Origin: Gonocerus acuteangulatus
Lineage: Eukaryota > Arthropoda > Insecta > Hemiptera > Coreidae
NCBI GenBank assembly: GCA_946811695.1
Contig: OX328124.1
Span: 26,250,771-26,314,770, forward strand
DNA: 64,000 bases
Reading direction: 5' to 3'
The notes beneath the pieces were generated by a model. The model was not told the origin of the DNA and did no database searches. It worked only from the letters and a program-made list of their open reading frames with translations. The translations under genes and the position numbers were made by a program. Each line of letters begins with the position of its first letter. Position 1 is the first letter of the stretch. This document shows, in pieces, positions 45,339-57,961 of the stretch.

Positions 45339-46136
45339 TCTATATATATAAAAATCACGTGTCTGTCTGTTTTTCTGTTTGTTTGTTCCTTATACAAATC
45401 CACACCGTTTGACCGATTTTGACCAAACTTGGAATAATGGTAGGTCTTGATACGAGAAATCTCCTAGGCTAGGTCAAAAAAATCTACCAGCTGTCTGTCT
45501 GTATGTTTGTTCCTTATACAAATCCACACCGTTTGACCGATTTTGACCAAACTTGGAATAATGGTAGGTCTTGATACGAGAAATCTCCTAGGCTAGGTCA
45601 AAAAAATCTACCAGCTGTCTGTCTGTATGTTTGTCCCTTATACAAATCCACACCGTTCGTCCGATTTTGACCAAACTTGGAATAATGGTAGGTCTTGATA
45701 CGGCGATTGCCATAGGCTAGGTCAAAACGGCTACCATCTATCTGTCAGTATGTTTGTTCTTTATACAAACCCACACCGTTTGACAGATTTTGATCAAACT
45801 GAGCACACAGGTTGGTCTTGATCAGGGGAGTGTCATAGGCCAGGTCAAAAACGTCTACCAGCTGCTGTATGTATGTGCTTTTTTTAAAAAAAATAAAAAT
45901 CCTCACTGTTAGACCGATTTTTACCAAACTTGGCATACATGTATGTCTTGATACGGGGGGGGGGGGGTGTTATAGGTTAGGTCGTCTAGGACTCCCAGTT
46001 GGGAGGTCACGGGTTCACAGACACAGTTACAGATTCGTGTTATTTGATTTTAATAATACTTATTTGGTTTCTAATTTATTTAGGCTTTTCTATATGCAGA
46101 AAGTAGGTGTAGCATGGCACGCCGGGTAACAGCTAG
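45339..46136 (+). mobile_element. Non-autonomous Helitron candidate
   Basis: It starts TCTATATATATAAAAA after an A and ends CCGGGTAACAGCTAG before a T. That fits A|TC...CTAG|T insertion without target duplication, as in Helitrons. The interior is a 122-124-bp tandem repeat of about five units (CCGATTTTGACCAAACTTGG, GTCTTGATACG). The inner units are nearly identical and the last is diverged. A weak GC-rich hairpin (GGCACGCC) precedes the end. Confidence 0.6.
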
Positions 46137-46504
46137 TTGAAAATAAAAAAAATGCTGAATAACCAATTTAAAGGAACTTGTGTGATAAAGCGTTTTTATA
46201 ATAAAATAATATGTAGGCCGCCGTGGGTGATAATAGCACATAAATCAATTAATCAAAAATGAAATAGTTTTGACATCCAGACCCAGGCAAACTATTTTTA
46301 CGCGTTTGGCAAGGTTAAATAGTCAATAAATGATAAGTTGATACTATAAATACTTATTGAAATGAGATAACACAAACACTTTTAGTGCATAATAAAATCA
46401 GAATAAAAACTGTTTATATCATACTCTGAAACTTCAATTTCTTTTTACTTCGAAAGTATAAATTCATTTAAAGTTTGAAAAAAACAACAACAAATAATTA
46501 TAAT

Positions 46505-46918
46505 TAATTGACTCCCTCTTACCTTATGACACGACAAGACAGACCAACTTGTCGGTACTGTAATAAAACACTTACTGTTAAACACATCCTGACAGACTGT
46601 AAACAAAGACAAAATGATAACGTCCCACAAACCGTGTACGAACTACTCACAGATGACAGTCACTACATCGGACAAATATTTGAATACCGCAAATATTTAA
46701 ACACCTATGATCGAATCTGAATTCACATAAGCGATCTTATATGAAATATAAATACAACTTATAAAGCCAAATACTACAAGCAAGAGACTATGCCCTCTTC
46801 CTCTATTATTTAATAATGTGCATTATTGTTTTGTTTATAATATTTGAATATTAGATCACACTGTTGTTGAAACGCCTTAGTTGCGAGAAAGTAAAAAAAT
46901 AAATAAATAAATAATTAA
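46505..46918 (+). pseudogene. Non-LTR ORF2 tail with 3' UTR (fragment C4)
   Basis: A 70-aa open part (46508-46720) carries YLMTRQDRPTCRYCN, LTVKHILTDC and ELLTDDSHYIGQIFEY, the terminal finger region of a Jockey/I-type pol. A 3' UTR and an (AAAT)n-type tail to about 46918 follow. It is 5'-truncated. Confidence 0.75.
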
Positions 46919-47720
46919 AAAGAAAATCTTAAACAATAGTAATAGATTTGTTAATAAGACATCGACGGGAAGAACCCATACCTTCTATATAAGATTCTGC
47001 AAGTTCAAAAACCAGAAATTAAAAATAAAACAGGGAATATATTACCAAATAAAATCACAATCCCCACAAAAAACGCTCTTTGTCTTGTTATTAAAAAAAA
47101 TATATTTTATACACATCTAATATTATAAATAAAATAAAATAAAGAAATGATAATAACGCATAAAAATAAATAAATTGTCTTATGCAGAGGTGTTTGTAGG
47201 ACAATAGTAGGTTTAAAAGCGATTTTCATTGCACCCAGCACAAATGAAGCTACACACAAGTTTCCGAAAATTTCTTGGACATGTCTGGTTTTTGTAATGA
47301 GTCCTTCAATTCATATTTGTATTAATCCTACATATAATTATTTTTTTATTTTTGAGAAAATATGTTTATATGGTTAAGGTGTTAGAATAACGTAAAATGA
47401 CATGGAGTTTATTGGATGAGTTCGTTTTCACATTTCCTGCTGTCGTTCAGTACCTATCTTTTAGTATTGGCCTTTTCTTACTTTTATTGAAAGAATTATA
47501 TATTAATGGGCAATCCGAAGCGTTGTCAAGATCACGTCTACTCAGCTGAAAGCTTGTAAAAGGGTTTTATTTCAAGTAGTTTGCTGTCAGCCTGTGTCCA
47601 TTTTTGTTACCTGTCATACATATAGCACGTAAGTAGTTTAATATATGTCTTTTGGGGCATTGTATATATGAATTAGAAAATAATTCCTGAAAACATTTAT
47701 ATAACTAAAATATTGCTTTA
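46919..47720. other. No gene recognised
   Basis: AT-rich, unassigned. Confidence 0.4.
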
Positions 47721-48774
47721 AAAAAAAAGTCAGTCACGCAGGAGCTGCATAACTAAGCACTTTCCTCAGAATTTGGGTAGTGTAGACTGATTTCCAGAAC
47801 AATTTGCTTAAAATATCCTACATAAATAAAATAAAAACATGAATAGTTCTCTTTTAATTTTGTAATGAGTAACTGATAAATTATTAATTTTCTTCCAGAG
47901 TTATGTTTACACATGGTACCTACTACACTACGTAATAAATAAAAAAAAAAAACGTATTTTGATCTAACGCAGGAACCGGATACAGTCCATCTAGTGGTAG
48001 AAAGCGCTCCTTGCGGCGCCTTTGTGAACCTATGTCTGGCTGGCTTTTCTATTGAAATATATTATAAAGTAAACCCCCCTTTCCGATTGACCGATTCAGC
48101 TCATTTTTACAACACTTCTTTCTCATGAGTTACCCACGACGTATACCGCGTTTCGTTACAATACAGCAGAAATTACGACCAGTATGAGTATATTAGTAAT
48201 TTGGGTCCGGAGTAAACCCCCCCCTCCTAATGAACCGATTTAGTTTACTTTTACAACACATATTTATCTGTAGATTACCACTACGAATACCGAGTTTCGT
48301 CGAAATATACCAAAAATCACGGTTGGTAGTGGCGAATTGGTATTGTGGGTCTGGAGTAAACCCCCCCCCCCCTCCTAATGAACCGATTTAGTTTATTTTT
48401 ACAACACATATTTACCTGTAGATTACCACTATGAATACCGAGTTTCGTCGAAATATACCTAAAATCACGGCTGGTAGTGGCGGATTGGTATTGTCGGTCC
48501 GGAGTAAACCCCCCCTCCTTATGAACCGATTTAGTTCATTTTTATATCTCACTTTTCTCTCTATATTACCACTACGAATACCAAGTTTCGTTGAAATATA
48601 ACAAATATTACGGCTGAAATGGTCAAATTAGTGTTTTGGGTTCGGGGTAAACCCCCCCTTCCGGTGGACCGATTTTGGTGGTTAACGAACTCGTTCAATC
48701 GTTTGCTAATTGAATGCTATATACCAAGTTTCGTGACGAAAAAACAAAAACTCTGGCCGCTATCGTGTTAACAG

Positions 48775-48842
<68 letters not shown>

Positions 48843-48968
48843 TTTAACGGGGGTCATTTTCGGTGTCTACTAGGTAGGATCGATAAAGATTTGAAGAAAT
48901 TTTTCGAAAATTCCGTCATGAGTCCAACCTCAATAGCTACTTTCCTTCGGAGGAAAGTGCTAAAAAAA
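47721..48968 (+). mobile_element. Family F2 Helitron-like repeat, copy b
   Basis: Collinear with copy a, at about 95% identity by eye, including the repeated units, (TA)n at 48779-48839 and the 3' hairpin followed by GCTAAAA. Copy-specific differences are mostly C-run lengths. Confidence 0.65.
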
Positions 48969-49351
48969 GAAGAAAAATGTTGCCAAGATTGGATTGTTCG
49001 GTTTATTTTTAAAGAATTCTTGGATTTATTTAGCATTCCTTGGATATAAAAAAGGAGGGTTGAGAGGGAGTCCTGGGAGAAGACAGGGTTTTCAGCGGCT
49101 ATTTCCGAGAGGAACTGGGGGACTGAATCACCGGTCAGAAATTCCAATTAGAGAAATGGCTTCGACTGGAATGGGAAGGTGTATGCTTGTTAAACAATCC
49201 CTTGAGTGGCTATTAACTTAACAGTACTACCGACCAAGGGATACTCAACATCAGAATTTACTCATGGTGAGTGCTTCTATTTTAGTTGACTATTTTACAT
49301 ACGAATTTACGCAGCGGTCATAAATTAACTGGCTCTAACCTCTAGAGAAAA
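48969..49351. other. No gene recognised
   Basis: Unassigned. The short ORFs here extend out of the F2 copy and have no domain. Confidence 0.4.
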
Positions 49352-49891
49352 AAAAATGTCCGACTCACAGGAACTGCATCATGTCAGCGCAGTTCCGTTC
49401 ATATCCCTAGTGCCATTATGAATGAAGTAAATAAAAAATTAAATCTCAATGAGAAAATATATTCATTTTTAGAATCTTTCGAAGGAATGTAGCAATTGAA
49501 GTTGCAGCGAAGAAAGAATTTTTGAACATTTTTGTTTTCAAATCTCCACTACTTGTATCCCTAGGTAAAGAAAATTGTCCCTTTAAAATTCACCTATTTA
49601 TTATTTATTCTAATTAATAATTTACATGAAATTTGATTCCCCGTGTAGATTTTCATAAGCAGTAGGCACATGGTGTTAGAAATTTATTCAATATATTATT
49701 AGGTCATCTACTAATTGAGGGTGGTTCCTGTATACTTTATTTACAACTTTCCTTGTGTAACATCGACATGTCAACAATGTTAAAAAATCAAAGAGAAAGA
49801 AGTTTAAGGCACTAGAACAGAAATCTGACAGTATCCTAAGCAGAAATGAGTCCCCCGCTCATATATATATATTGTAAATAAAATTGTAAAC

Positions 49892-49980
<89 letters not shown>

Positions 49981-51240
49981 AAAAGAATAATTTCGGAGGG
50001 GCTAGGAAAATTTCGGGGGGGGGAGGCTGAGACCATTTCCGGTGTATGGAATACTAACAATTTTGATCTTGGAAGAGTTTTAGCCAACCTAAACGCTATT
50101 ACACCCAAAATAGAATGTTCTATGAACTAAATGATCTTGTTGGGTTATATACTTGTTGGGTTATGTAAGCTTGTGCATGATTGTTTACATCAGAAGGTCC
50201 CAACAAGAATATTATTGCATGTTGAGAAATTAAATTAACTAATAACACAGTAAACAAAAGAAACTGGAAATAAACATGTAGAACGTCAACAGTATATAAT
50301 TAAATGTAAAATAAAATAACATATTTACATAAATTGCCTAGAGCAGAAACGAAAATAGAAATATTAAATAGTCCAAAAATTGAGTAGATTACTTGTAGTT
50401 TTATGAGCTGGTTAAGGTTTCCTGGAGGCTGCTGTGTTTGCTGAGGGTAGCTACCGCGAACAGTCCAGAGCAGTTTAAATTGTCTGTTTTTATAGATGCA
50501 CTCACAAGAGAAGAAGAAACAAGACTGAGGTTATAGTACTCTGTGTGAAATAGTTTAATTAGAACAGCTGGTTGCTAGATACTGCTCACTTAGGCAAGTC
50601 CCTAGCAACCATGCTTTCTGTCAGTCTCTTGCTGCTACAGTCTTATTTAATTTATTTTTAAGGGGTTTATGAAATTTTTATCGATCAAATCAAAATTTCG
50701 GGGGGGCTGCAGCCCCCTCAGCCCCCCCCCCCCTTCTATACGCCCATGCCCCCGTTACCTTAACGTTCGCTATAGCAAACCACTAATGCCAATTAGTTTC
50801 TAACTTTTTTACCTTCTTTTGATAAAATACTAATTTTACTGATAAATGGAATTTAAAAGGAAAAACAACCAATTAAAAAGTGAGTTAAACAAATACAAAA
50901 CCTGGTTGAAAAGAACAAGACAAACACTTTCAAAGTTTTAAGCACATATTTTTCCTATTGACATTGCCCCATCGAAAATTGCTTCGGAACCTTAGAAAGC
51001 AGTCAAATGGTCACTTACTTACGATTTTCTTACCTCTTTAGAGATATTTTAGGAAATATACGAAAATCCCAAAACTTTTCATGCCTGTTGTTGAAATATT
51101 TTATTTCTAGTACTTCCTTACCTCCAAGCGGAAATGAAATTTAACCAATTTATATTAGATGAATATCAAATGTCTCGAACAAGTTTCAACAGAATTAATC
51201 GTTTTTGAATGCCCAAACTGATAATTAGTTTGGAAAAGTA
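49352..51240 (+). mobile_element. Family F1 pieces (copy e) with an intervening unknown repeat
   Basis: An F1 left end (TGTCCGACTCACAGGAACTG) lies at 49352-49480 and F1 body at 50900-51240. Between them is a palindromic microsatellite (49894-49980) and a segment at 49990-50750 bounded by AATTTCGGGGGGG-type sequence and ending GGCTGCAGCCCCCTCAGCCC. This is probably a separate unclassified insertion. Confidence 0.5.
49894..49980. repeat. Palindromic compound microsatellite (CT)n(TA)n(GA)n
   Basis: A CT tract, a TA tract and a GA tract form one continuous self-complementary run of about 87 bp. Confidence 0.93.
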
Positions 51241-51524
51241 GATGTTCCAGTTCGTTAGAACTGATGATGAACTTTATCTCAACCTTTCACTCTTTACGTT
51301 TTCTGTAACTGCAGAAAATGTATTCTATATATGTGAGTAATTCAAACCGCTTTTAACTTGATTTGCAGTTAGGAAGTAAAATTGAAAAAAAGTACAAATT
51401 TCTTAAATGTGCAATATTTTTACGACATAACTTGAAAAATATTGTTCTTTTTACTTTTCCCAGTTCAGAAATTCTATAAAAATTATTTTTTCCTCAGTTC
51501 TATTCGAAAAAGGTTGATTTTCGA

Positions 51525-52015
51525 ATTGAGTCACATTTTGTCGTACAGTTTCATTTTATGTAAGTGTTGTAGAATAGTAACAATGTGTGGGCTTTTTTCA
51601 GAAAATAGTTCGGACATGTCATGTGGAATCGTTAAATAGTCTCGTGTTCTGCATTCTGTAATTAAGTGTTTAACTGTTAGTTCTCTGTTGCATGTCTGAC
51701 GTATTGGACTGTCTTGTCTATTCATGAGATGGGAATGTGTTAAATGAGTGTGTCCAATTCTCAGTCTTGTAATTACTACTTCATCACGTCTTGATAGCTG
51801 CGGACTAGCTTGCCATTCATGAGTACTGCTTTTTATCTCCCTCAGGAGGTTATCTCTTGTGCTGTACCATGAGGCTTGCCATCCATATTATCCGTAATTA
51901 GTAAGTGTAAGTCTTCAGTCGTAAGTAAGTTCAAGTCAACTGATTCTCCTCTGCTTGCTTGTTTTGCTTGTTCGTCTGCTGTTGTGGATTGTTCCTTCTA
52001 AATACTTGGTAAATC
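51525..52015 (-). pseudogene. Non-LTR ORF2 tail from RNase H end to stop (fragment C5)
   Basis: On the minus strand the end of RNase H (ADEQAKQASR near 51975) is followed by a degraded linker. A 64-aa open part (51531-51725) follows, with CNRELTVKHLITEC and ELFSEKSPHIVTIL. It has several stops and is 5'-truncated. It belongs to the same group as C1-C4. Confidence 0.7.
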
Positions 52016-52566
52016 TATTTATACTATGAATTGTCATTAAATGTTGTGTGAGTATAAAGTAATTTTAGCCCAATTTTGATGCACTATAACTCTATAACCA
52101 GTTGAGTCTTAGTCACCAAATTGATATCATTTGTTAAAGTCATAAAGAGGTCTTATTTGTATAAATTTCATAATTTTCGACTCAGGCCCTTTTGAGGTAT
52201 TGTAATTCAAATATCGCGAAAAATACGATTATGGCAAACTTTGAAAAATTATATAAAAAAAATGAAAATTTTCTCAAGCTTGAAACGTCCGCAGCAAGTA
52301 GTCATATAATATATCTATGCAAGAAAATAAAATTGAAGGTGAGTCTTTATTCCTTCTAATAATTTTGAAGCTCTAAAACTCCCGTTTACGTTAAATTGTA
52401 ATCAATATTCGTGATTTTTTTTTTCTGCAATTTCCATACTATTTACAAAACACGATATGGGAACAAAAATCAAGAGCATATCGTTCTGATAATTTTAGTG
52501 TTTATTCTGTTTTGTTATCTATGAAATTAAGAGAGTTAGGTACATTTACGTAAAACGTGTTTTCGG
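52016..52566. other. No gene recognised
   Basis: AT-rich, unassigned. Confidence 0.4.
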
Positions 52567-52576
52567 ACAAAAAGTT

Positions 52577-52745
52577 TTTACGGCGCATCTACATCTAGGT
52601 CATTAGCGCCGACATCCAGGGTGTAGCGAGGAATTTTACCAGCGAGCCGTGGGATGATAAAATTCCTGCCGGAGGTTGGGAATCGAACCCACCATCTCCT
52701 GTTTATGAATCCAAGGCGCTAGCCATTAGACCACAGCAGACTCCC
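52577..52745 (-). mobile_element. tRNA-derived SINE, family 1, copy 7
   Basis: A 169-bp complete copy has the 10-bp duplication ACAAAAAGTT (52567-52576 and 52746-52755). Read on the minus strand it has GTGGTCTAATGGCTAGCGCC, GGTTCGATTCCC, the fold-forming body, GATGCGCCGTAAAA and almost no A tail. Confidence 0.85.
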
Positions 52746-52755
52746 ACAAAAAGTT

Positions 52756-53978
52756 GTTAAAATGAAAACTTAAAATGGCTGACTAAGAAAACAATGACCC
52801 AGAATTTTTTTTTTTCTGCAGGTTTGAACTCACCTAGTATAGGGGGATAACTGGTAAAAAAATTAGGAAAATCAAAAATGTCGAGCAACATGGTCTGGGT
52901 GATTTCTAATGGATTGACCCTCGTGGTAATAAATATAGTACAAAGGTATAATAAAGTAATTCTTTTCGGAAGGGCATTAAGAACTGGCAGAAATAATTGG
53001 AGTACGGAACCCTCGTTCAGAGTAATGACTGGAGGAGGGGGGATTTAAACACTGGTGTCACCGACTCCGTATCGACTCTAATCGAGTTCAAATTCTGAAC
53101 TATAAGAGGGTCTTCCTGGATCGGATTAGCAGTAGAATGCCTGTACAGGGTCGGCTTAACTCGTTAACTATCATTCGACCAGGGGATATAGATGCATGTT
53201 CTAGGATGTGGGGGTGGGTCTTGGATCGAGACATAGGGAGGAGGAGGGGGTGGAGGAGTTGAAAATCAATCGCTCTGTTTCATAATCGCTGTAATGAAGT
53301 TGGGGGGTTGTGCGTGCCGAATACATCCGAACACAGCCGAAGACACCCGACTGCTGGGAGCGAGGGTTGCTCTGGCCCCAGTCCCCGTATAGTGTTGGTT
53401 CTGGTCGCCTGTATCTCTTTCTCGAACCCGACGAAAACATTCAAGCTCACGTTCGTTTTGTCGAATCTGCTCAAATTTTTATCCCCTATTGTTTAAATAC
53501 AAAACCCTTAACATAGTACCGATCCACGTAGGGAGTGTTCATGCCTGCATTTATATTTCCGTAATATAAAAGACACAAAAATAAAAATATAAACCAAAAA
53601 CAAAAATACATGAGACATTCTTATGCCAACCCTCTCCGCACGACAACCGCTTACATAATATTATCTTCATTGGTGTATATTATTCATGGTGAGTAATATT
53701 TCAAATAAAATTTAAATTAGTTTTTTGAGAGTGACCTAATATTTCATTATTCATTTTTAATTATATTATTTAACCCATAATATTAATTTTAGTTCTGCTC
53801 TCATTTTTTATGCACATTCATTTTATAAATGTTTGGTCTGATACATAAAAATTCTCATAACTCTGCAAATATTACGTAAGAAAAATTGTCATTTGACATA
53901 TTATTCGTTGTTTTATTATATGATAAATTGTCACAATTTCAGCCTAACTGTAGCATTATAATTGTACTGTGTGAGTTT
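52756..53978. other. GC-richer segment without recognised gene
   Basis: 53010-53520 is clearly less AT-rich than its surroundings. It has overlapping short ORFs on both strands, none with a known domain. It could be a non-coding exon, promoter or unknown element. Confidence 0.35.
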
Positions 53979-53979
53979 A

Positions 53980-54046
<67 letters not shown>
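53979..54046. repeat. (TA)n microsatellite
   Basis: Uninterrupted TA dinucleotide tract; the YIYI ORF here is an artefact. Confidence 0.93.
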
Positions 54047-54050
<4 letters not shown>

Positions 54051-54706
54051 CATACACACAAAAAGACACATAAAAACTGTTCCATTGGAATGTTTATTGG
54101 CTGGCAATGCTCATTAAATTATCTCCAACCCCCCTATATAAAGTAAATGAGGAAATTCGGCGCATTTTCTTTGATTTATTTTTCTACACATTTTCCTTGT
54201 ATGCATTGGGGAAAATATAACCGAATTATGTTTGCCCAATCAAATATTCTTAAATTAATGACCATCCATAAATGAGTTGCTTAATTTTATTTTTATTATT
54301 ATTTTTTTTTTTTTTTTGAGAGAGAGAGAGACGTTTGAATTTCACATAAGACAATATCGTCCCTATTATGTCAAACTATCGAATATGCAAAACTCTTGGA
54401 TTATGGAGGATACGGCTCGTTGCAAATTATCACAACTGTACCTCCTTTAGAATAGCGTTTAATACCTTAAATAGAGTATCGAATAAGACCATTTTTCAAT
54501 ATATTACTTCGTCTGTGGATAGAATATGTTCGTTCTCTAGATTGCTCCAATTTGCATACTGGACAGTTTGACATGTTTGACATATTGACTAAGAATATCA
54601 GTAAATGTCACATGACAAACCTATTGTCATATCAAATTCGATTGTAAAAACGTAACAAAATATTTGTCATTACTTATGCATTAGATTTTAAAATATCTGG
54701 TTTATG

Positions 54707-54969
54707 AGATATCGTCGATACAAAAGCAAACTAACGAATATGAAAAAATGCATCTTTCATTGTCCATCTTTAATAATTTCTGCTGGACTTATTTACGGCA
54801 AATTCTTCAATCTGATATCACTCTATTAAAGGGAAAGTATTCCACTATCAAAAGGTCAAATCTGCCGAATATTTGACCGTCCAAAAAAAAAGTTATGAAT
54901 AAATACTTTTCCACTCTGAAAAGTGTTGATTTTCATATTCGTTAGTTTGCTTTTGTATCGACGATATCT
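54707..54969. mobile_element. MITE with perfect inverted ends of about 38 bp
   Basis: The ends read AGATATCGTCGATACAAAAG and continue GCAAACTAACGAATATGAAAA, repeated inverted on the right. The interior matches the copy at 30611-30872. It is non-coding and the superfamily is not resolved. Confidence 0.8.
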
Positions 54970-57062
54970 GGTTTGGAAACAAAAAGTCTGGATTCAAATA
55001 TTGGCGGATTGTATAATCTTCCTTAGTTGATGTAATTTGGTTAATGAAATTCTTGTTTCTTTATCTAATTAAAATAACATTAAGAATGAAAGTAAATTTT
55101 GTCTCCTTTTGCTGGCATTTCGAGTTTTATATTTAAGTAAATGTCATGAGAATTTAAATTCTAAAACAAACATTTCCAGAGGTTTTAGCAACTCATTTAC
55201 ATTTATTCCCCTTGGAAGACTCCTAGTTATTTCTTGGTAATCTATTTTAGGGTATCCGTTCACATATGAAATATTTGTGTATTTTGATTGAATATTTAAA
55301 GGCATTCTGCTCTTTTTAATATGTTTGTGCTGAAGTATTTTGACAGCAACGGCATTTTTTTAATTATTAGTATCATCATTACTCAGAGGCTCCTGCTTAG
55401 GTTTTTAGTTTGCTACCAAATTATTTTTATTTATTTTATTAATTAAGCATACCGCTACTAAGACGATTAAACTTATATAGCTACTGGGTCAATAAAAAAT
55501 TAAGAAACGTATAGTTAATTGTTTCAAATCAATGTTATTAATGCTAAAACAAATAAATAGTAGGAGTCGTATGTAAATTAGAACGTAATACCTGTGGGAA
55601 AATTGTCTTAATTCTGAGTTGAAATTTCAGTGTCTCACTCAGTGATATTTATTTCTATAAATAAAACGGATGGAAAGGTAGAAAAAGTGAAGACAGAAAA
55701 ATAAATTGACAAATAAAATATAGAAAAAAAATAAATACATATTATACATACAAAAAATAAACGAGCAGGTTCAGAATCGACCAACTAACTTTAGAAATAA
55801 TGTAGACGTATGATCTGTGTTATTTAACGAAGAAGAAGATACTTAAAAAAAAAATAATAGAAAAATAATTGTAAGTTGTTAATTTTTTCATAAAGGATGA
55901 GTATTTTAAAATCTCTAAGAATTGATAAAATATATTTAATATCCGGTGTCCGTAAGTAATTCAAACATTTGACGTAGGTTGTCTAGGCTTTGAAGTTGTT
56001 AGTTTAAAAATAACTGTTTTGCATTTAGGCTTTTTGTTCTCGTCATTAATTACTCGTCGACTATTAGGCTTGGTAAAATTCTAAATCCAACGAGTACCAC
56101 TTCTTCTGTTCTTTTTTTCCCTTTAACTATATAGATGGCTATGCGTTTCGATTTGTATGTCGTAGTTTATTTGTACTTGGTTAATTAGCTAATATTTTAG
56201 GATTTGATATTTATATTTTTAAAGAGTAATTTTCATATAAGATTTCACGAACCCCAACATATTCTACCTTCTTAATGAATTATATTTTTATATCAATAAC
56301 TACAGGGTTTTTTCTTTTTTTTTTTTATCTCTAAGATTTATAAGGTGCGCGAATTTAAAAAAAAAATTTAGAGGGATCTTTACATTTATATTTCTTTACG
56401 ATAACTACACAAAAAAAAAACACTGACACGCACATACACTAATAATTCCATTAAAGCATTCAAAATTTGAAACCATCACTGTTTAAATAGTTTTTGAATA
56501 ATAACGCGACGGTCTCCCATCCCTGAGTTTTTAAGAGAAAGTTTCAGAATTCCGTTCTTGAAGCTTCGAATTTAGCTCCTACACATGGTCTTGGGGAAAA
56601 CAATGGATTCCACTGTAAGAGGTTGATAACTTCCGGATTAAGTAATCATCATTATGCGGAACAATTGTAGTAATTCTTTTAATCAACTCTTTATTTTTTG
56701 TTAGCCTATTGAGTTTCGTTAATCATTGAAAGTACAATTAAAATTATTGTGTAATAACCACAATGTAATAATCACTGTGTTGTGCATTGTAATTCATATA
56801 ATGAGATTGAGCTAATAAATTCCCACAATGAAGCCAGAAATGACTATTCCGTCATTTAGTTCATATTTATGTTTCATGTAGTGATGAGAAAGAATTCAAA
56901 TAACCACTATCATATCGAATAATTCAAACGAATATTACTTAATAATGTGTACGACAAAAATATCCCTGCATGAATTGAATGCTGAGATCGCTTCAGGTTT
57001 CTTTATTTTTTAGTCGATTTACTAATTTATTTCATAGTACTTGTTAAAAAATGTTTCTAATG

Positions 57063-57066
<4 letters not shown>
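54970..57066. other. AT-rich sequence without recognised gene
   Basis: About 2.1 kb with no ORF above background and no clear repeat structure. Confidence 0.4.
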
Positions 57067-57131
<65 letters not shown>

Positions 57132-57275
57132 ACTTAATTAAGATTTTTATTCCATTCATATAATATTTAATCTATTATACCCAACAAAAAAATCTTGCAA
57201 TGTATCTATTGTTTGACAAATATCGCGTCTACTTGATAAATATATATATTGATGACTAAATGAAGGGTATTAATT

Positions 57276-57900
57276 AATAATACCAACAGGTGAAGAATAA
57301 CCCTTCAAAGCTTCAACCTTTAGATTTCTTTCTCCATCACAGCGTTTCGGACACACTGGTCCATCTTCAGGCGATCTACAATAGTATATTAATTACATAT
57401 ATTACATCCTCCAAAACCATTTACTAAATTTTATTGTCATAATTTTAAACTCACCATGTCCTGTTAATTACTACAGTTACACTTAATCAGTCATGAAATA
57501 AGTAAAAAATAAAAATGATTCCTGTAAGGAACCAAGTCAAATTACACCTACATCAGTGTTTCATTGAGTAGGTGTAATTTGACTTGGTTAATAATAAAAT
57601 TACACCTACTCAATGAAACACTGATGTAGGTGTAATTTGACTTGGTTCCTTACAGGAATCATTTTTATTTTTTACTTATTTCATGACTGATTAAGTGTAA
57701 CTGTAGTAATTAACAGGACATGGTGAGTTTAAAATTATGACAATAAAATTTAGTAAATGGTTTTGGAGGATGTAATATCTGTAATTAATATACTATTGTA
57801 GATCGCCTGAAGATGGACCAGTGTGTCCGAAACGTTGTGATGGAGAAAGAAATCTAAAGGTTGAAGTTTTGAAGGGCTATTCTTTCCCTGTTGGTATTAT

Positions 57901-57902
<2 letters not shown>
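57276..57902. repeat. Near-perfect 627-bp palindrome (305-bp arms)
   Basis: The arms 57276-57580 and 57597-57902 are inverted copies with few differences and a 16-nt loop (GACTTGGTTAATAATA). The inner 49 bp are identical. The arms include CTGAAGATGGACC and CGAAACGTTGTG. (TA)n tracts lie on both outer sides (57067-57129 and 57905-57958). It is non-coding and is either a foldback transposon or a recent inverted duplication. Confidence 0.92.

Positions 57903-57959
<57 letters not shown>

Positions 57960-57961
<2 letters not shown>

Noticed and set aside
49990..50750. A complete named transposon with GGGGGCTGCAGCCCCC ends
   Set aside because: One end is G/C-run rich and palindromic, but the other end and any target duplication could not be fixed from this sequence.
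53201..53516. Host gene exon in the GC-richer stretch
   Set aside because: Short overlapping ORFs on both strands, no domain, no clear splice signals; left as unassigned.
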